Positions 1 through 6,798 of a stretch of DNA of 64,000 nucleotides are shown piece after piece. Source of the stretch: Enterobacter ludwigii (GTDB lineage: Bacteria > Pseudomonadota > Gammaproteobacteria > Enterobacterales > Enterobacteriaceae); contig CP083824.1 in the NCBI GenBank assembly GCA_023023105.1, positions 3,286,001 to 3,350,000 on the forward strand, read 5' to 3'. The notes beneath the pieces are model-generated. The model searched no databases and had not been told where the DNA came from. It saw only the letters and a list, made by a program, of their open reading frames with translations. The translations under genes and the position numbers were made by a program. The first letter of the stretch is position 1; every line of letters begins with the position of its first letter.

Positions 1-2
1 CC

Positions 3-335
3 ATCATTCAGCAGCAGTGCATCCGGGAACTGGCTGACGGTGTGCGGGCTGAACACCTGGCACCGTACCGGCTTATTTTCCTTGAGGGAGCGTTGTATCT
101 GGTCGGTGAGCAGCACGGAAGGAGCGTTGTTCTGCCGCTGTCCGGGATCACCGCCATCACCGTCCTGAGTGAGGGCTTCGAGCGTCGTGATACGGTATGT
201 CAACTCACCCGTCAGGTGGCCTTCATCCGGGCGCTGCCTCATTTCCCGGTCATGCACGACGTGATGGCTGCATCCCATTCTGCGCCACCTTTAACAGAGG
301 AGAAGAGCCCTGCTGCAACTAACACGACGGGGTGA
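3..335 (+). CDS. WYL-domain transcriptional regulator, C-terminal part (cut by window edge)
   Basis: The reading frame is already open at base 3, so the gene starts left of the window and only the last 110 codons are visible. The visible part reads PYRLIFLEGALYLVGEQ followed by VVLPLSGITAITVL, the pattern of a WYL ligand-sensing domain (conserved aromatic-L-V-G strand, then the basic/Pro-Leu strand). WYL regulators such as YfjR sit beside the same neighbours in the E. coli CP4-57 island, which supports the call. A helix-turn-helix would be expected in the missing N-terminal part. The target is unknown; control of the island genes downstream is inference. Confidence 0.75.
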   Translation: MIQQQCIRELADGVRAEHLAPYRLIFLEGALYLVGEQHGRSVVLPLSGITAITVLSEGFERRDTVCQLTRQVAFIRALPHFPVMHDVMAASHSAPPLTEEKSPAATNTTG

Positions 336-391
336 CCATCAGGCCATCCCTTTCATTGTTGTCTATTACCTACTTAATAAGGAAACACCGT

Positions 392-664
392 ATGCATCCG
401 CGTTATCGTCGCATGATTGCCAGCGCCCTGGCCCTCAGCAGTGTCAGTCTTTTTATCCCCACCGTAGCCCAGGCTGGATACAGTGATTACGAGGCATTCC
501 GTCTGGTCAGAACGGAGAACAGCGCCGCGGGCGGGGCACAGAAAATCTGCACGTATCAGAGTATGGTCACCCGAAAATATGTCCAGTTGGACATGCCCTA
601 TACCTGCCAAGGCATGATGTTTCGCAACCGGAACGACGGGCTGTTTTACGACAGAACAAACTAA
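392..664 (+). CDS. small secreted protein of a CP4-type island, unknown function
   Basis: 90 residues. The ATG at 392 is preceded by AGGA eight bases upstream; a longer frame from GTG 332 has no such site. The N-terminus is a signal peptide: basic MHPRYRRM, a hydrophobic stretch of about 17 residues, then a VAQA cleavage site near residue 28. The mature part is only about 62 residues, with two cysteines (KICTYQ and YTCQ) that could form a disulfide in the periplasm. I do not recognise the family. It lies between a WYL regulator and a small membrane protein, a layout typical of genes of unknown function in CP4 islands. Confidence 0.6.
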   Translation: MHPRYRRMIASALALSSVSLFIPTVAQAGYSDYEAFRLVRTENSAAGGAQKICTYQSMVTRKYVQLDMPYTCQGMMFRNRNDGLFYDRTN

Positions 665-707
665 CTCACTGAGTTTATGGAAATTGCCATGTTTAAGGAG
701 GGCTGCT

Positions 708-1004
708 ATGCCTTTGAGCCTTTGTCTCAGCCTGTCAACCCTAGTGGGGCTGATTATCACGGTTGTTGATACCCGTATTGTCGGGTTCGGGTATTCAGCA
801 TGGGCCGCCGTGCTGCAGTGTGTCCTGCCGGGCCTGGGCGTCTGGCTGGGTAATCTCATCCGAAAATGGATCATGCCGGATGCGGTTTACGGAAGTACCG
901 GTGCCGTCATTCAGGCCCGTCTGCTCTGGGCGGTATTGCCCCAGTTTATTGGCTGGTTCATCGGATTTATAGTCGCCATGAGCATACTGGGTATCCGGGC
1001 CTGA
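708..1004 (+). CDS. small inner-membrane protein, unknown function
   Basis: 98 residues. ATG 708 has a strong AAGGAGGG ribosome site five bases upstream, and in-frame TTG 684 was rejected for lack of one. There are two or three hydrophobic segments: residues about 4-22, 30-50 (with a GLGVWLGN turn) and 73-96. A short charged loop (RKWIMPDAVYG) separates the second and third. The gene follows the small secreted-protein gene by 43 bases and precedes a strong terminator, so the two may form one transcript. I do not recognise the family. Confidence 0.6.
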   Translation: MPLSLCLSLSTLVGLIITVVDTRIVGFGYSAWAAVLQCVLPGLGVWLGNLIRKWIMPDAVYGSTGAVIQARLLWAVLPQFIGWFIGFIVAMSILGIRA

Positions 1005-1071
1005 GCCTCCCGCGACAAACTCAACGACGGGTATTCCCCCTTCCGCACACTTTGCTGTTTAACCCCCTACC

Positions 1072-1100
1072 ACGGCCTGCTCAGTTGAGCAGGCCGTTTT
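1072..1100 (+). terminator. intrinsic terminator in the island
   Basis: A perfect 12-bp stem (1072-1083 with 1086-1097), two-base loop, then TTTT and a T-rich run. It closes the secreted/membrane protein transcript 34 bases before the DUF932 gene. Confidence 0.75.
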
Positions 1101-1130
1101 CGTTTGTTTTTTTCTCACAGGAGTCTCGCC

Positions 1131-1952
1131 ATGACCCGATTAGCCAGCCGCTTTGGTGCGGTAAATCTTATTCGCCGTGACCGTCCGTTAACCCGTGAGG
1201 AGTTAATGCATTATGTACCAAGTGTGTTCAGCGAAGACAAGCATGAGTCCCGAAGTGATCGTTATACCTGTATTCCGACCATTACCCTTCTCGATAACCT
1301 TCAGCGCGAAGGCTTCCAGCCATTTTTTGCCTGCCAGACCCGGGTTCGGGACCAGAGCAAGCGAGAGCACACCAAACACATGCTGCGCCTGCGTCGCGAA
1401 GGCCAGATCACTGGCAAACAGGTCCCTGAAATCATCCTGCTTAACAGTCATGACGGCTCCAGCTCATACCAGATGCTGCCGGGGCTGTTTCGTGCAGTCT
1501 GCCAGAACGGGCTGATTTGCGGTGAGAGTTTTGGTGAGGTACGTGTGCCACATAAAGGCAATGTGGTGGAGAAAGTCATTGAAGGGGCTTACGAAGTACT
1601 GGGGATATTCGACCGTGTGGAGGAGAAGCGCGATGCCATGCAATCGCTTTTGTTACCGCCACCAGCACAGCAGGCACTGGCCAAAGCGGCGCTCACGTAC
1701 CGCTTTCGCGAAGACCACCAGCCGGTGACGGAATCACAGATACTTTCCCCACGCCGCTGGCAGGATGAGAGTAACGACCTGTGGACCACCTACCAGCGCA
1801 TTCAGGAGAATCTGATTAAGGGCGGTCTGCCGGGCAGAACGACCAAAGGCAAGCGAGCTCATACCCGTGCGGTAAAGGGGATTGACGGGGACGTGAAGCT
1901 CAACCGGGCGCTCTGGGTCATGGCGGAGAATATGCTGCACCTAGCGTCCTGA
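1131..1952 (+). CDS. yafZ: DUF932 (YafZ/YfjQ family) island protein
   Basis: 273 residues, the same length as E. coli YafZ and YfjQ. ATG 1131 follows ACAGGAG by about eight bases. Family-like features include the N-terminal FGAVNLIRRDRPLTREEL, the central HDGSSSYQMLPGLFRAVCQNGL (residues about 112-133), and a basic C-terminal GGLPGRTTKGKRAHTR stretch. Related DUF932 proteins occur on phages, plasmids and islands, and no biochemical role is firmly known. It is followed by ykfF, the CP4-6 order. The name could equally be yfjQ, since the two families are near identical. Confidence 0.85.
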   Translation: MTRLASRFGAVNLIRRDRPLTREELMHYVPSVFSEDKHESRSDRYTCIPTITLLDNLQREGFQPFFACQTRVRDQSKREHTKHMLRLRREGQITGKQVPEIILLNSHDGSSSYQMLPGLFRAVCQNGLICGESFGEVRVPHKGNVVEKVIEGAYEVLGIFDRVEEKRDAMQSLLLPPPAQQALAKAALTYRFREDHQPVTESQILSPRRWQDESNDLWTTYQRIQENLIKGGLPGRTTKGKRAHTRAVKGIDGDVKLNRALWVMAENMLHLAS

Positions 1953-1975
1953 CACGCTGACTATCCGGAGTCACC

Positions 1976-2215
1976 ATGACTGAATCGTTAACCCTGCCTC
2001 CCGGTTCGTTCTCACGTCAGCAGGCCGAAACCCTTATCCGTCTGTACCGTAATATCACCATTGAAGACGACCAGGGCAGTCACTTCCGCCTGGTGGTTCG
2101 CGACACCGAAGGCCGGACGGTCTGGCGGGCATGGAACTTTGAACCGGATGCCGGTGAAGGTCTTAACGGCTACATCCGGCAGTATGGCATCCACAAAGAC
2201 ACCGTTACCCGCTGA
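1976..2215 (+). CDS. ykfF: YkfF, DUF905 family protein
   Basis: 79 residues, the length of E. coli YkfF. ATG 1976 sits five bases after CCGGAG and 23 bases after the DUF932 gene, so the two are probably co-transcribed. The core [20 protein letters not shown] followed by [16 protein letters not shown] is the diagnostic DUF905 block. It is predicted to be a small soluble protein with two beta hairpins. No function is known; it accompanies antirestriction genes in islands and conjugative plasmids. Confidence 0.85.
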   Translation: MTESLTLPPGSFSRQQAETLIRLYRNITIEDDQGSHFRLVVRDTEGRTVWRAWNFEPDAGEGLNGYIRQYGIHKDTVTR

Positions 2216-2272
2216 CCCCGAAGCATTTACCCGCGACATCTCACCTTCCCGAACACGCTTTGTTAACCCCAT

Positions 2273-2300
2273 ACGCCAGCCCTCGCCGCTGGCGTTTTTT
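2273..2300 (+). terminator. intrinsic terminator after ykfF
   Basis: An 8-bp stem ACGCCAGC/GCTGGCGT (2273-2280 with 2288-2295) followed by six T. It lies 19 bases before the antirestriction gene, with the same layout as the terminator before the DUF932 gene. Confidence 0.7.
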
Positions 2301-2318
2301 ATTGACGGAGACATATCC

Positions 2319-2777
2319 ATGACAACGCAGACGCAGTACGACCTCGCACCCGCTAACCAACCCGAATTTGAACTGACCGTCACGCCAGTCCCCGATGAAC
2401 AGCGTATCGATTTCTGGCCGCAACACTTCGGCAGCATACCGCAGTGGCTAACCTTGGAGCCGCATATCTTCGCCTGGATGGACCGCTTCTGTACGACCTA
2501 CGGCGGTGGTATCTGGTCGTTCCACACCCTGAGCAACAGCGGGGCATTTATGGCCCCCGAGTATGACAGTGACGATAAATGGCATCTGTTTAACTGTCTG
2601 AATGGCAACGATGCAGATATGAGTGCAGAAGCCGCCGGTATCGCGGTCTGCCTGATTGAATACAGCCACCATGCCTGTCGCACCGAATGCGATGCAATGA
2701 CCGCACACTTCTACCGCCTGCGGGACTACGCCCTGCAGCATCCTGAAGCCCACGCCATTCTGCGTATCATCGACTGA
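2319..2777 (+). CDS. yafX: ArdB/KlcA-type antirestriction protein (YafX/YfjX)
   Basis: 152 residues, as in E. coli YafX. ATG 2319 follows a GACGGAG site; the frame is open further upstream but without one. The hallmark of the ArdB/KlcA family is present: FWPQHFGSIPQWLTLEP near the N-terminus, then YGGGIWSFHTLSNSGAFMAP and the acidic NGNDADMSAEAAGI stretch. Family members block type I restriction in vivo without mimicking DNA. The gene starts a run of closely spaced genes (RadC-like, DUF987, antitoxin, toxin), suggesting one operon for establishment or maintenance of the island. Confidence 0.9.
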   Translation: MTTQTQYDLAPANQPEFELTVTPVPDEQRIDFWPQHFGSIPQWLTLEPHIFAWMDRFCTTYGGGIWSFHTLSNSGAFMAPEYDSDDKWHLFNCLNGNDADMSAEAAGIAVCLIEYSHHACRTECDAMTAHFYRLRDYALQHPEAHAILRIID

Positions 2778-2792
2778 CCGGAGGAACAACGA

Positions 2793-3269
2793 ATGAAACA
2801 GCTTTCCTTTTTACCCGGCGAGATGACGCCACACGACCGGCGTCTCATCCAGCGGGCGCTCAGGGCGCTGGACCGGCACCTGCATGAGCCCGGCGTGGCC
2901 TTCACCTCCACCCATGCTGTCCGTGAATGGCTGCGACTGCATATGGCCGCACTTGAGCGGGAAGCGTTCCGGGTGCTGTATCTGGACAACCAGAATCAGT
3001 TGATTGCCCATGAAACGCTCTTCACCGGCACGATTAACCGCACTGAAGTCCATCCCCGGGAAGTGGTCAAACGTGCTCTGCATTTCAACGCGGCGGCGGT
3101 GATACTGGCGCATAACCATCCTTCCGGTGAGACAACACCCAGCCAGGCTGACAAAGCCCTCACGCAGCGACTGGTGCAGGTGCTTCAGCTGGTGGATATC
3201 CGCGTCCCTGACCACCTGATTGTTGGCGGCAGGCAAATCTATTCGTTCGCAGAACACGGTCTGTTGTGA
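2793..3269 (+). CDS. ykfG: RadC-like JAMM-domain protein (YkfG/YfjY/YeeS family)
   Basis: 158 residues. This is only the MPN/JAB half of RadC; the N-terminal helix-hairpin-helix half is absent, as in the island paralogues. The zinc motif is intact: His107 and His109 in HNHPSGE, Ser117 and Asp120 in SQAD, with an upstream glutamate in AHETLFTG. An active JAMM fold would be a metal-dependent hydrolase, but the true activity of RadC proteins is unsettled. The gene follows yafX by 15 bases and is followed eight bases later by the DUF987 gene. Confidence 0.9.
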   Translation: MKQLSFLPGEMTPHDRRLIQRALRALDRHLHEPGVAFTSTHAVREWLRLHMAALEREAFRVLYLDNQNQLIAHETLFTGTINRTEVHPREVVKRALHFNAAAVILAHNHPSGETTPSQADKALTQRLVQVLQLVDIRVPDHLIVGGRQIYSFAEHGLL

Positions 3270-3277
3270 GGTATGAC

Positions 3278-3505
3278 ATGAAAATTATCAGTAAACGCCG
3301 GGCAATGACGATATACCGCCAGCATCCTGAGTCCCGGATCTTTCGCTACAGCAGCGGAAAATATCAGTGGCACGGCAGCGTCTGTCATTACACCGGCAGG
3401 GACGTTCCGGATATCACCGGAGTCCTCGCGGTATACGCCGAACGCCGCCAGGACCGCAACGGGCCTTATGCCTGCCTGATGAGTATTACCCTGAACTTAC
3501 AATAA
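3278..3505 (+). CDS. ykfH: DUF987 protein (YkfH/YeeT/YpjJ family)
   Basis: 75 residues. I chose ATG 3278, which gives the family N-terminus MKIISKRRAMTIYRQHPESR; an in-frame GTG at 3266 overlaps the stop of the RadC-like gene and has no own ribosome site. The conserved RYSSGKYQWHGSVCHYTGRDV block is typical of DUF987. In every CP4 island of E. coli this small gene sits between the RadC-like gene and the antitoxin gene, as here. Its function is unknown. Confidence 0.85.
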   Translation: MKIISKRRAMTIYRQHPESRIFRYSSGKYQWHGSVCHYTGRDVPDITGVLAVYAERRQDRNGPYACLMSITLNLQ

Positions 3506-3518
3506 AAGGAGAGCCCCC

Positions 3519-3836
3519 ATGACCCACATCATCTGGGGCCTGCAGCGGGCTATCACGCCGCGCCTGGGAGCCCGTCTGGTACAGGAGGGCAACCGGCTGC
3601 ACTACCTGGCTGACCGGGCCAGCATCACCGGTATGTTCAGTGACGCCGAATGCCGGAAGCTGGATGACACATTCCCACACTTTATCCGCCAGATGGAATC
3701 GATGCTGACCACCGGTGAACTCAGCCCCCAACATGCCCACTGCGTCACCCTGTACCACAACGGTTTTACCTGTGAAGCCGACACCCTTGGCAGTTGCGGC
3801 TACGTATACATCGCCATTTATCCCACTCAGCGTTAA
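3519..3836 (+). CDS. CbeA/YafW/YfjZ-family antitoxin
   Basis: 105 residues; ATG 3519 follows AAAGGAGAG. The N-terminal [25 protein letters not shown] and the C-terminal [21 protein letters not shown] blocks are those of the CbeA (YeeU) family. In E. coli these proteins counter the CbtA-type toxin not by binding it but by stabilising the toxin's targets, the MreB and FtsZ filaments (type IV antitoxin). The toxin gene follows 20 bases downstream, in the usual antitoxin-first order. Confidence 0.9.
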   Translation: MTHIIWGLQRAITPRLGARLVQEGNRLHYLADRASITGMFSDAECRKLDDTFPHFIRQMESMLTTGELSPQHAHCVTLYHNGFTCEADTLGSCGYVYIAIYPTQR

Positions 3837-3856
3837 TTACCTTCACGAGAGCAAAC

Positions 3857-4183
3857 ATGAAAACTTTACCTGCAACAACTCAGCGGGCAGCGAAGCCCTG
3901 CCTGTCACCCGTGGCTGTCTGGCAAATGTTACTGGCGCGTTTGCTGGAACAGCACTACGGTCTGACAATAAACGACACCCCATTCAGCGATGAAGTTGTT
4001 ATACAGCAACATATCGATGCCGGTATCACCCTGTCAGATGCCGTGAATTTTCTGGTGGAAAAATACGAACTGGTCCGTATCGACAGGAAGGGATTTCGCT
4101 GGCAGGAACAATCCCCTTACCTTCGGGCTGTCGATATTCTGAGGGCAAGACAGGCAATAGGTCTTTTACGAGGATCTCATTGA
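3857..4183 (+). CDS. CbtA/YkfI/YpjF-family toxin targeting MreB and FtsZ
   Basis: 108 residues starting [21 protein letters not shown], close to E. coli YkfI and YpjF. ATG 3857 follows CACGAGAG. The core [41 protein letters not shown] and [13 protein letters not shown] blocks are complete. The tail stops at RGSH, about five residues shorter than the 113-residue E. coli forms as I recall them; the conserved core is untouched. CbtA proteins inhibit polymerisation of MreB and FtsZ, producing lemon-shaped cells. It is the last gene of the island operon. Confidence 0.9.
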   Translation: MKTLPATTQRAAKPCLSPVAVWQMLLARLLEQHYGLTINDTPFSDEVVIQQHIDAGITLSDAVNFLVEKYELVRIDRKGFRWQEQSPYLRAVDILRARQAIGLLRGSH

Positions 4184-4357
4184 GATATGGTAAGATGAAG
4201 TTTTCGAGTACGATATCTATTAAGCGGAATCGAACCAAAGACGGTTAGTTATTATTCAATGAATTCTGTCAAAATAACTTTTGGGGGCCTTATTGGGGGC
4301 CCCTTAACTTTATTAACAACAAATAAACCTTAACTATCAACAAATAAACCATACATA
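4184..4357 (+). repeat. island-end non-coding region with two sets of direct repeats
   Basis: No credible gene lies here. TTGGGGGCC occurs twice, at 4281-4289 and 4293-4301. The 13-mer CAACAAATAAACC occurs at 4317-4329 and 4338-4350, exactly 21 bp apart (two helical turns), each copy preceded by CCTTAACT. Short phased repeats beside an attachment site resemble arm-type integrase or accessory-factor sites of P4-like islands. That reading is inference, as no integrase gene is visible here. Confidence 0.45.
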
Positions 4358-4382
4358 TTCGAAGTCTGCAGGGGGGACACCA
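4358..4382 (+). other. probable island attachment site: decayed 3' end of argW tRNA
   Basis: The sequence has TTCGA, then CTGCAG, then GGGACACCA. These are in the order and nearly the spacing of the T-loop, T-stem and acceptor/CCA end of enterobacterial tRNA-Arg(CCU), argW, with two extra G and two changed bases. A decayed copy is expected at the side of an island that no longer needs a working tRNA. argW is a known integration site of prophages and islands. The functional tRNA should lie at the other island end, outside the window. Confidence 0.5.
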
Positions 4383-4471
4383 TGACGCGCTCTCAGCAAG
4401 CCCAGCACACCTCATAACCAACTAATTTTCAAAAATCGTTTCTCAGGTATAAATATTAACCAAAGATAACT

Positions 4472-5101
4472 TTATGAGACGTAACGATAAACCGGTACAC
4501 GACGGGTCGTGCCCGTCAGATTTTCAAATACCCATGTTTCATCCGTTGCGATCCTCATTCCCGCTTTTCTCAGACGCGACACCTCGGCTGCAATTCGTTG
4601 GATGCCAAACCAAAAAAGCGCATCAAGCGCAGTAACGTCCAGCCCACTCAGCAACGCCCGCTTCAGACGTTCAGCTGGCAGCTTAATTTCTTTGGCAATT
4701 TGCAAAAAGGGTTCGGCCGTGTGTGTGGTCGGGCTAATCCGCCGTATGCGGGTAGACAGACGGTATTGATAATTATCAGGGACGTCATTGAGATCCGTTT
4801 TAACACTCCAGACACAACCGAAGCGTTTACCGTTAAAAATGACATTTTTCTGGCTGAGTTCCAGCTCGTTACGTATCCCGGCTATAAGCTGGGGTGTACG
4901 CACTAGCAGCAGACGAAAAGGGAGCTCGAAACTGGTCACGTAATCGACATTGAGCAAGGCAATACGTAAACGCTCTTCGGCACCGGCTTTGCTCTCCCTG
5001 CATTCGCTCAAAACATCATCCCACTGCTTTGTCAGTCGGGAAGGTTCATTCGCTTCTGTAAACCTGTACTTTTCAATCTGGTAATCGATTTGTTCAGTCA
5101 C
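4472..5101 (-). CDS. hypothetical protein with a possible C-terminal winged-helix
   Basis: 209 residues from the GTG at 5101, which has AGGA eight bases upstream. A GTG seven codons earlier (5122) lacks a ribosome site but cannot be excluded. I do not recognise the family. The protein is soluble and charged. Its last third (ALDALFWFGIQRIAAEVSRLRKAGMRI followed by a beta-like YRYVS end) resembles a winged helix, the pattern of two helices then a hairpin seen in small DNA-binding domains. It lies just outside the putative island attachment site, on the opposite strand to the island genes. It may be a remnant of another element or a regulator. Confidence 0.6.
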   Translation of the reverse strand: MTEQIDYQIEKYRFTEANEPSRLTKQWDDVLSECRESKAGAEERLRIALLNVDYVTSFELPFRLLLVRTPQLIAGIRNELELSQKNVIFNGKRFGCVWSVKTDLNDVPDNYQYRLSTRIRRISPTTHTAEPFLQIAKEIKLPAERLKRALLSGLDVTALDALFWFGIQRIAAEVSRLRKAGMRIATDETWVFENLTGTTRRVPVYRYVS

Positions 5102-5435
5102 CCGGTTCTTCCTGTCAGTCACGTTTTAGCCGTTAAAACAGACTTTATCAGCACCCATAATTATGCTCCAGAAATGAAGTGATACATCTTTAATTTGTCG
5201 ATAAAAACCACAAAATCAACCACCTTTCTCATTGCCGCTTTTTTAATCAAAAACGAGTAATAGCACATATCGTATAACGGTGCTACATTACGCCGCCCAC
5301 CCAAATCAGCAGTGGCCAGGTAACGCCGTAAAGTTCGGTAAAGCCTGCAACCATCACCTTGAAGAACGGTCTTATCGGCACGTCGTATCGCACACTCTGC
5401 GCTACCTTTACAGGCTTCACATAGGTTTTACTATT
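5102..5435. other. intergenic region between the orphan gene and lpxP
   Basis: About 330 bases, A/T-rich in 5140-5280 and near-normal in composition after 5285. The second part holds a short minus-strand frame (listed separately) and must carry the lpxP promoter. I see no repeat, tRNA or confident promoter here. Confidence 0.5.
5283..5393 (-). CDS. possible 36-codon membrane peptide or gene remnant (yfdY-like position)
   Basis: On the minus strand a frame ends at 5283 with a strikingly protein-like, hydrophobic tail: RPFFKVMVAGFTELYGV then TWPLLIWVGGVM and a stop. Starting at GTG 5393 it gives 36 residues with one membrane segment; the frame is open back to about 5465, overlapping the lpxP start. 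Ribosome sites are poor (AAGG eleven bases upstream). In E. coli a small membrane-protein gene, yfdY, lies divergent from lpxP at this place, so this may be its remnant. I cannot confirm homology. Confidence 0.3.
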   Translation of the reverse strand: MRYDVPIRPFFKVMVAGFTELYGVTWPLLIWVGGVM

Positions 5436-6353
5436 TTGTCTCAATCCCAATTTCAACGTGCGTTTTTACACCCGCGTTACTGGTTTACATGGTTTGGTCT
5501 TGGCGTTCTTTGGCTGATGGTTCAGCTTCCCTACCCCGTACTGCGTTTGCTGGGGTCTAAACTGGGGAGTGCATCCCGCTATTTCCTGAAACGACGTGAA
5601 TCCATCGCGCGTAAAAATATCGAGCTTTGCTTCCCACAGTACAATGCCGAAGAGCGCGAGAAACTCATCGCTGAAAACTTCAAATCTATCGGCATGGCAC
5701 TGCTTGAAACCGGCATGGCCTGGTTCTGGCCGGATGAACGCGTCCGTAAGTGGTTTGATGTGGAAGGTCTGGATAACCTTAAACGTGCCCAGATTCAAAA
5801 TCGTGGGGTGATGGTTGTCGGGGTTCACTTTATGTCGCTGGAGTTGGGTGGTCGTGTGATGGGGCTTTGCCAGCCAATGATGGCAACCTATCGTCCTCAC
5901 AACAGCCCGCTGATGGAATGGGTACAGACGCGGGGTCGTATGCGTTCCAATAAGGCGATGATCAGCCGTAATAACCTGCGCGGTATGGTCGGTGCCCTGA
6001 AGAAAGGTGAAGCCGTCTGGTTTGCCCCCGATCAGGATTACGGTCGTAAGGGCAGCAGCTTTGCCCCCTTCTTTGCGGTTAAAGACGTTGCAACGACCAA
6101 CGGTACATTTGTCATTTCGCGTCTGTCTGGTGCAGCCATGTTGACCGTGACGATGGTAAGGAAAGCAGATAAATCAGGCTATCGTCTGCATATCTCCCCT
6201 GAAATGGCTAACTATCCGGAAAACGAATGCGAAGCGGCAGCGTTCATCAATAAAATTATCGAAACCGAAATCATGCGTGCACCAGAGCAGTACCTCTGGA
6301 TGCATCGCCGTTTCAAAACGCGTCCCCTTGGCGAAGCCTCGCTCTATATTTAA
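5436..6353 (+). CDS. lpxP: LpxP, palmitoleoyl-ACP-dependent lipid A acyltransferase
   Basis: 305 residues from a TTG start at 5436, matching the E. coli protein end to end (SQFQRAFLHPRYWFTWFGLG onward). No ATG is available in frame near this point; AGG lies ten bases upstream. The single N-terminal membrane helix (residues about 17-37) and the acyltransferase block GVHFMSLELGGR, with the H-x4-E pair, are present, and the C-terminus FKTRPLGEASLYI is intact. In E. coli LpxP replaces laurate by palmitoleate on lipid A at low temperature. The weak TTG start and the nearby island end suggest a check on expression. Confidence 0.93.
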   Translation: MSQSQFQRAFLHPRYWFTWFGLGVLWLMVQLPYPVLRLLGSKLGSASRYFLKRRESIARKNIELCFPQYNAEEREKLIAENFKSIGMALLETGMAWFWPDERVRKWFDVEGLDNLKRAQIQNRGVMVVGVHFMSLELGGRVMGLCQPMMATYRPHNSPLMEWVQTRGRMRSNKAMISRNNLRGMVGALKKGEAVWFAPDQDYGRKGSSFAPFFAVKDVATTNGTFVISRLSGAAMLTVTMVRKADKSGYRLHISPEMANYPENECEAAAFINKIIETEIMRAPEQYLWMHRRFKTRPLGEASLYI

Positions 6354-6363
6354 GCCCTTCATG

Positions 6364-6394
6364 AAGGTTAGTTTCGCCAGGAAACTAACCTTTT
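6364..6394 (+). terminator. lpxP terminator
   Basis: A perfect 12-bp stem AAGGTTAGTTTC/GAAACTAACCTT with loop GCCAG and two trailing T, starting 11 bases after the lpxP stop. Confidence 0.75.
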
Positions 6395-6629
6395 CAATCA
6401 CCTGTAATCACTCTGGACAATTGTTTTTCTGCGCGTCGCTAAAAGTGAATTTATTGCACTCTGAAATCAAACTGTCGCCGCTCCACGACACTCGTAAGTA
6501 ACGGAAATTATTTAAGAAAATCCCTCTTGCCACCCCTCATTTTTAAGCGTACATTAGCGCCGTCTGGCAACAGGAAAGCACAGAATTCTGAGCTGGAGTT
6601 GACGGCGTAACGGGAAAATCTCTTTTCCG

Positions 6630-6657
6630 TTTTGACCGGATTTCAGCTCTCTATAAT
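6630..6657 (+). promoter_or_regulatory. probable ypdK promoter
   Basis: A consensus TATAAT at 6652-6657, with TTTTGA at 6630-6635 as a weak -35 (16-base spacer). The transcript would run through a leader of about 45 bases to the GTG of ypdK. An imperfect hairpin (6609-6631) lies just upstream. Confidence 0.5.
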
Positions 6658-6709
6658 CAGGTGGACTCTGTTTTTAATGCGTACCACAAGATACGCGGAG
6701 CGATGAAAC

Positions 6710-6781
6710 GTGAAATATTTCTTTATGGGCATTTCGGTGATTGTTTTAGTCTGGGCCGGAACCTTTGCCCTGATGATCTAG
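6710..6781 (+). CDS. ypdK: YpdK, 23-residue membrane peptide
   Basis: The 23 codons from GTG 6710 read MKYFFMGISVIVLVWAGTFA then LMI, nearly identical to E. coli YpdK. It is almost wholly one transmembrane helix. The position between lpxP and alaC is the same as in E. coli. Function is unknown; it is one of the small proteins first confirmed by epitope tagging in E. coli. A strong terminator follows. Confidence 0.9.
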   Translation: MKYFFMGISVIVLVWAGTFALMI

Positions 6782-6798
6782 TGAAGAACATGCAGTCA

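Noticed and set aside
4221..4236. Minus strand GGTTCGATTCCGCTTA resembles the T-arm of tRNA-Ala or tRNA-Arg
   Set aside because: No acceptor, D or anticodon arm is present and the CCA end does not follow; the match may be chance or a second old attachment remnant.
5280..5435. In-frame extension of lpxP from ATG/GTG-type starts upstream
   Set aside because: The added 52 residues have no similarity to LpxP and lack a membrane or signal pattern; the family start fits TTG 5436.
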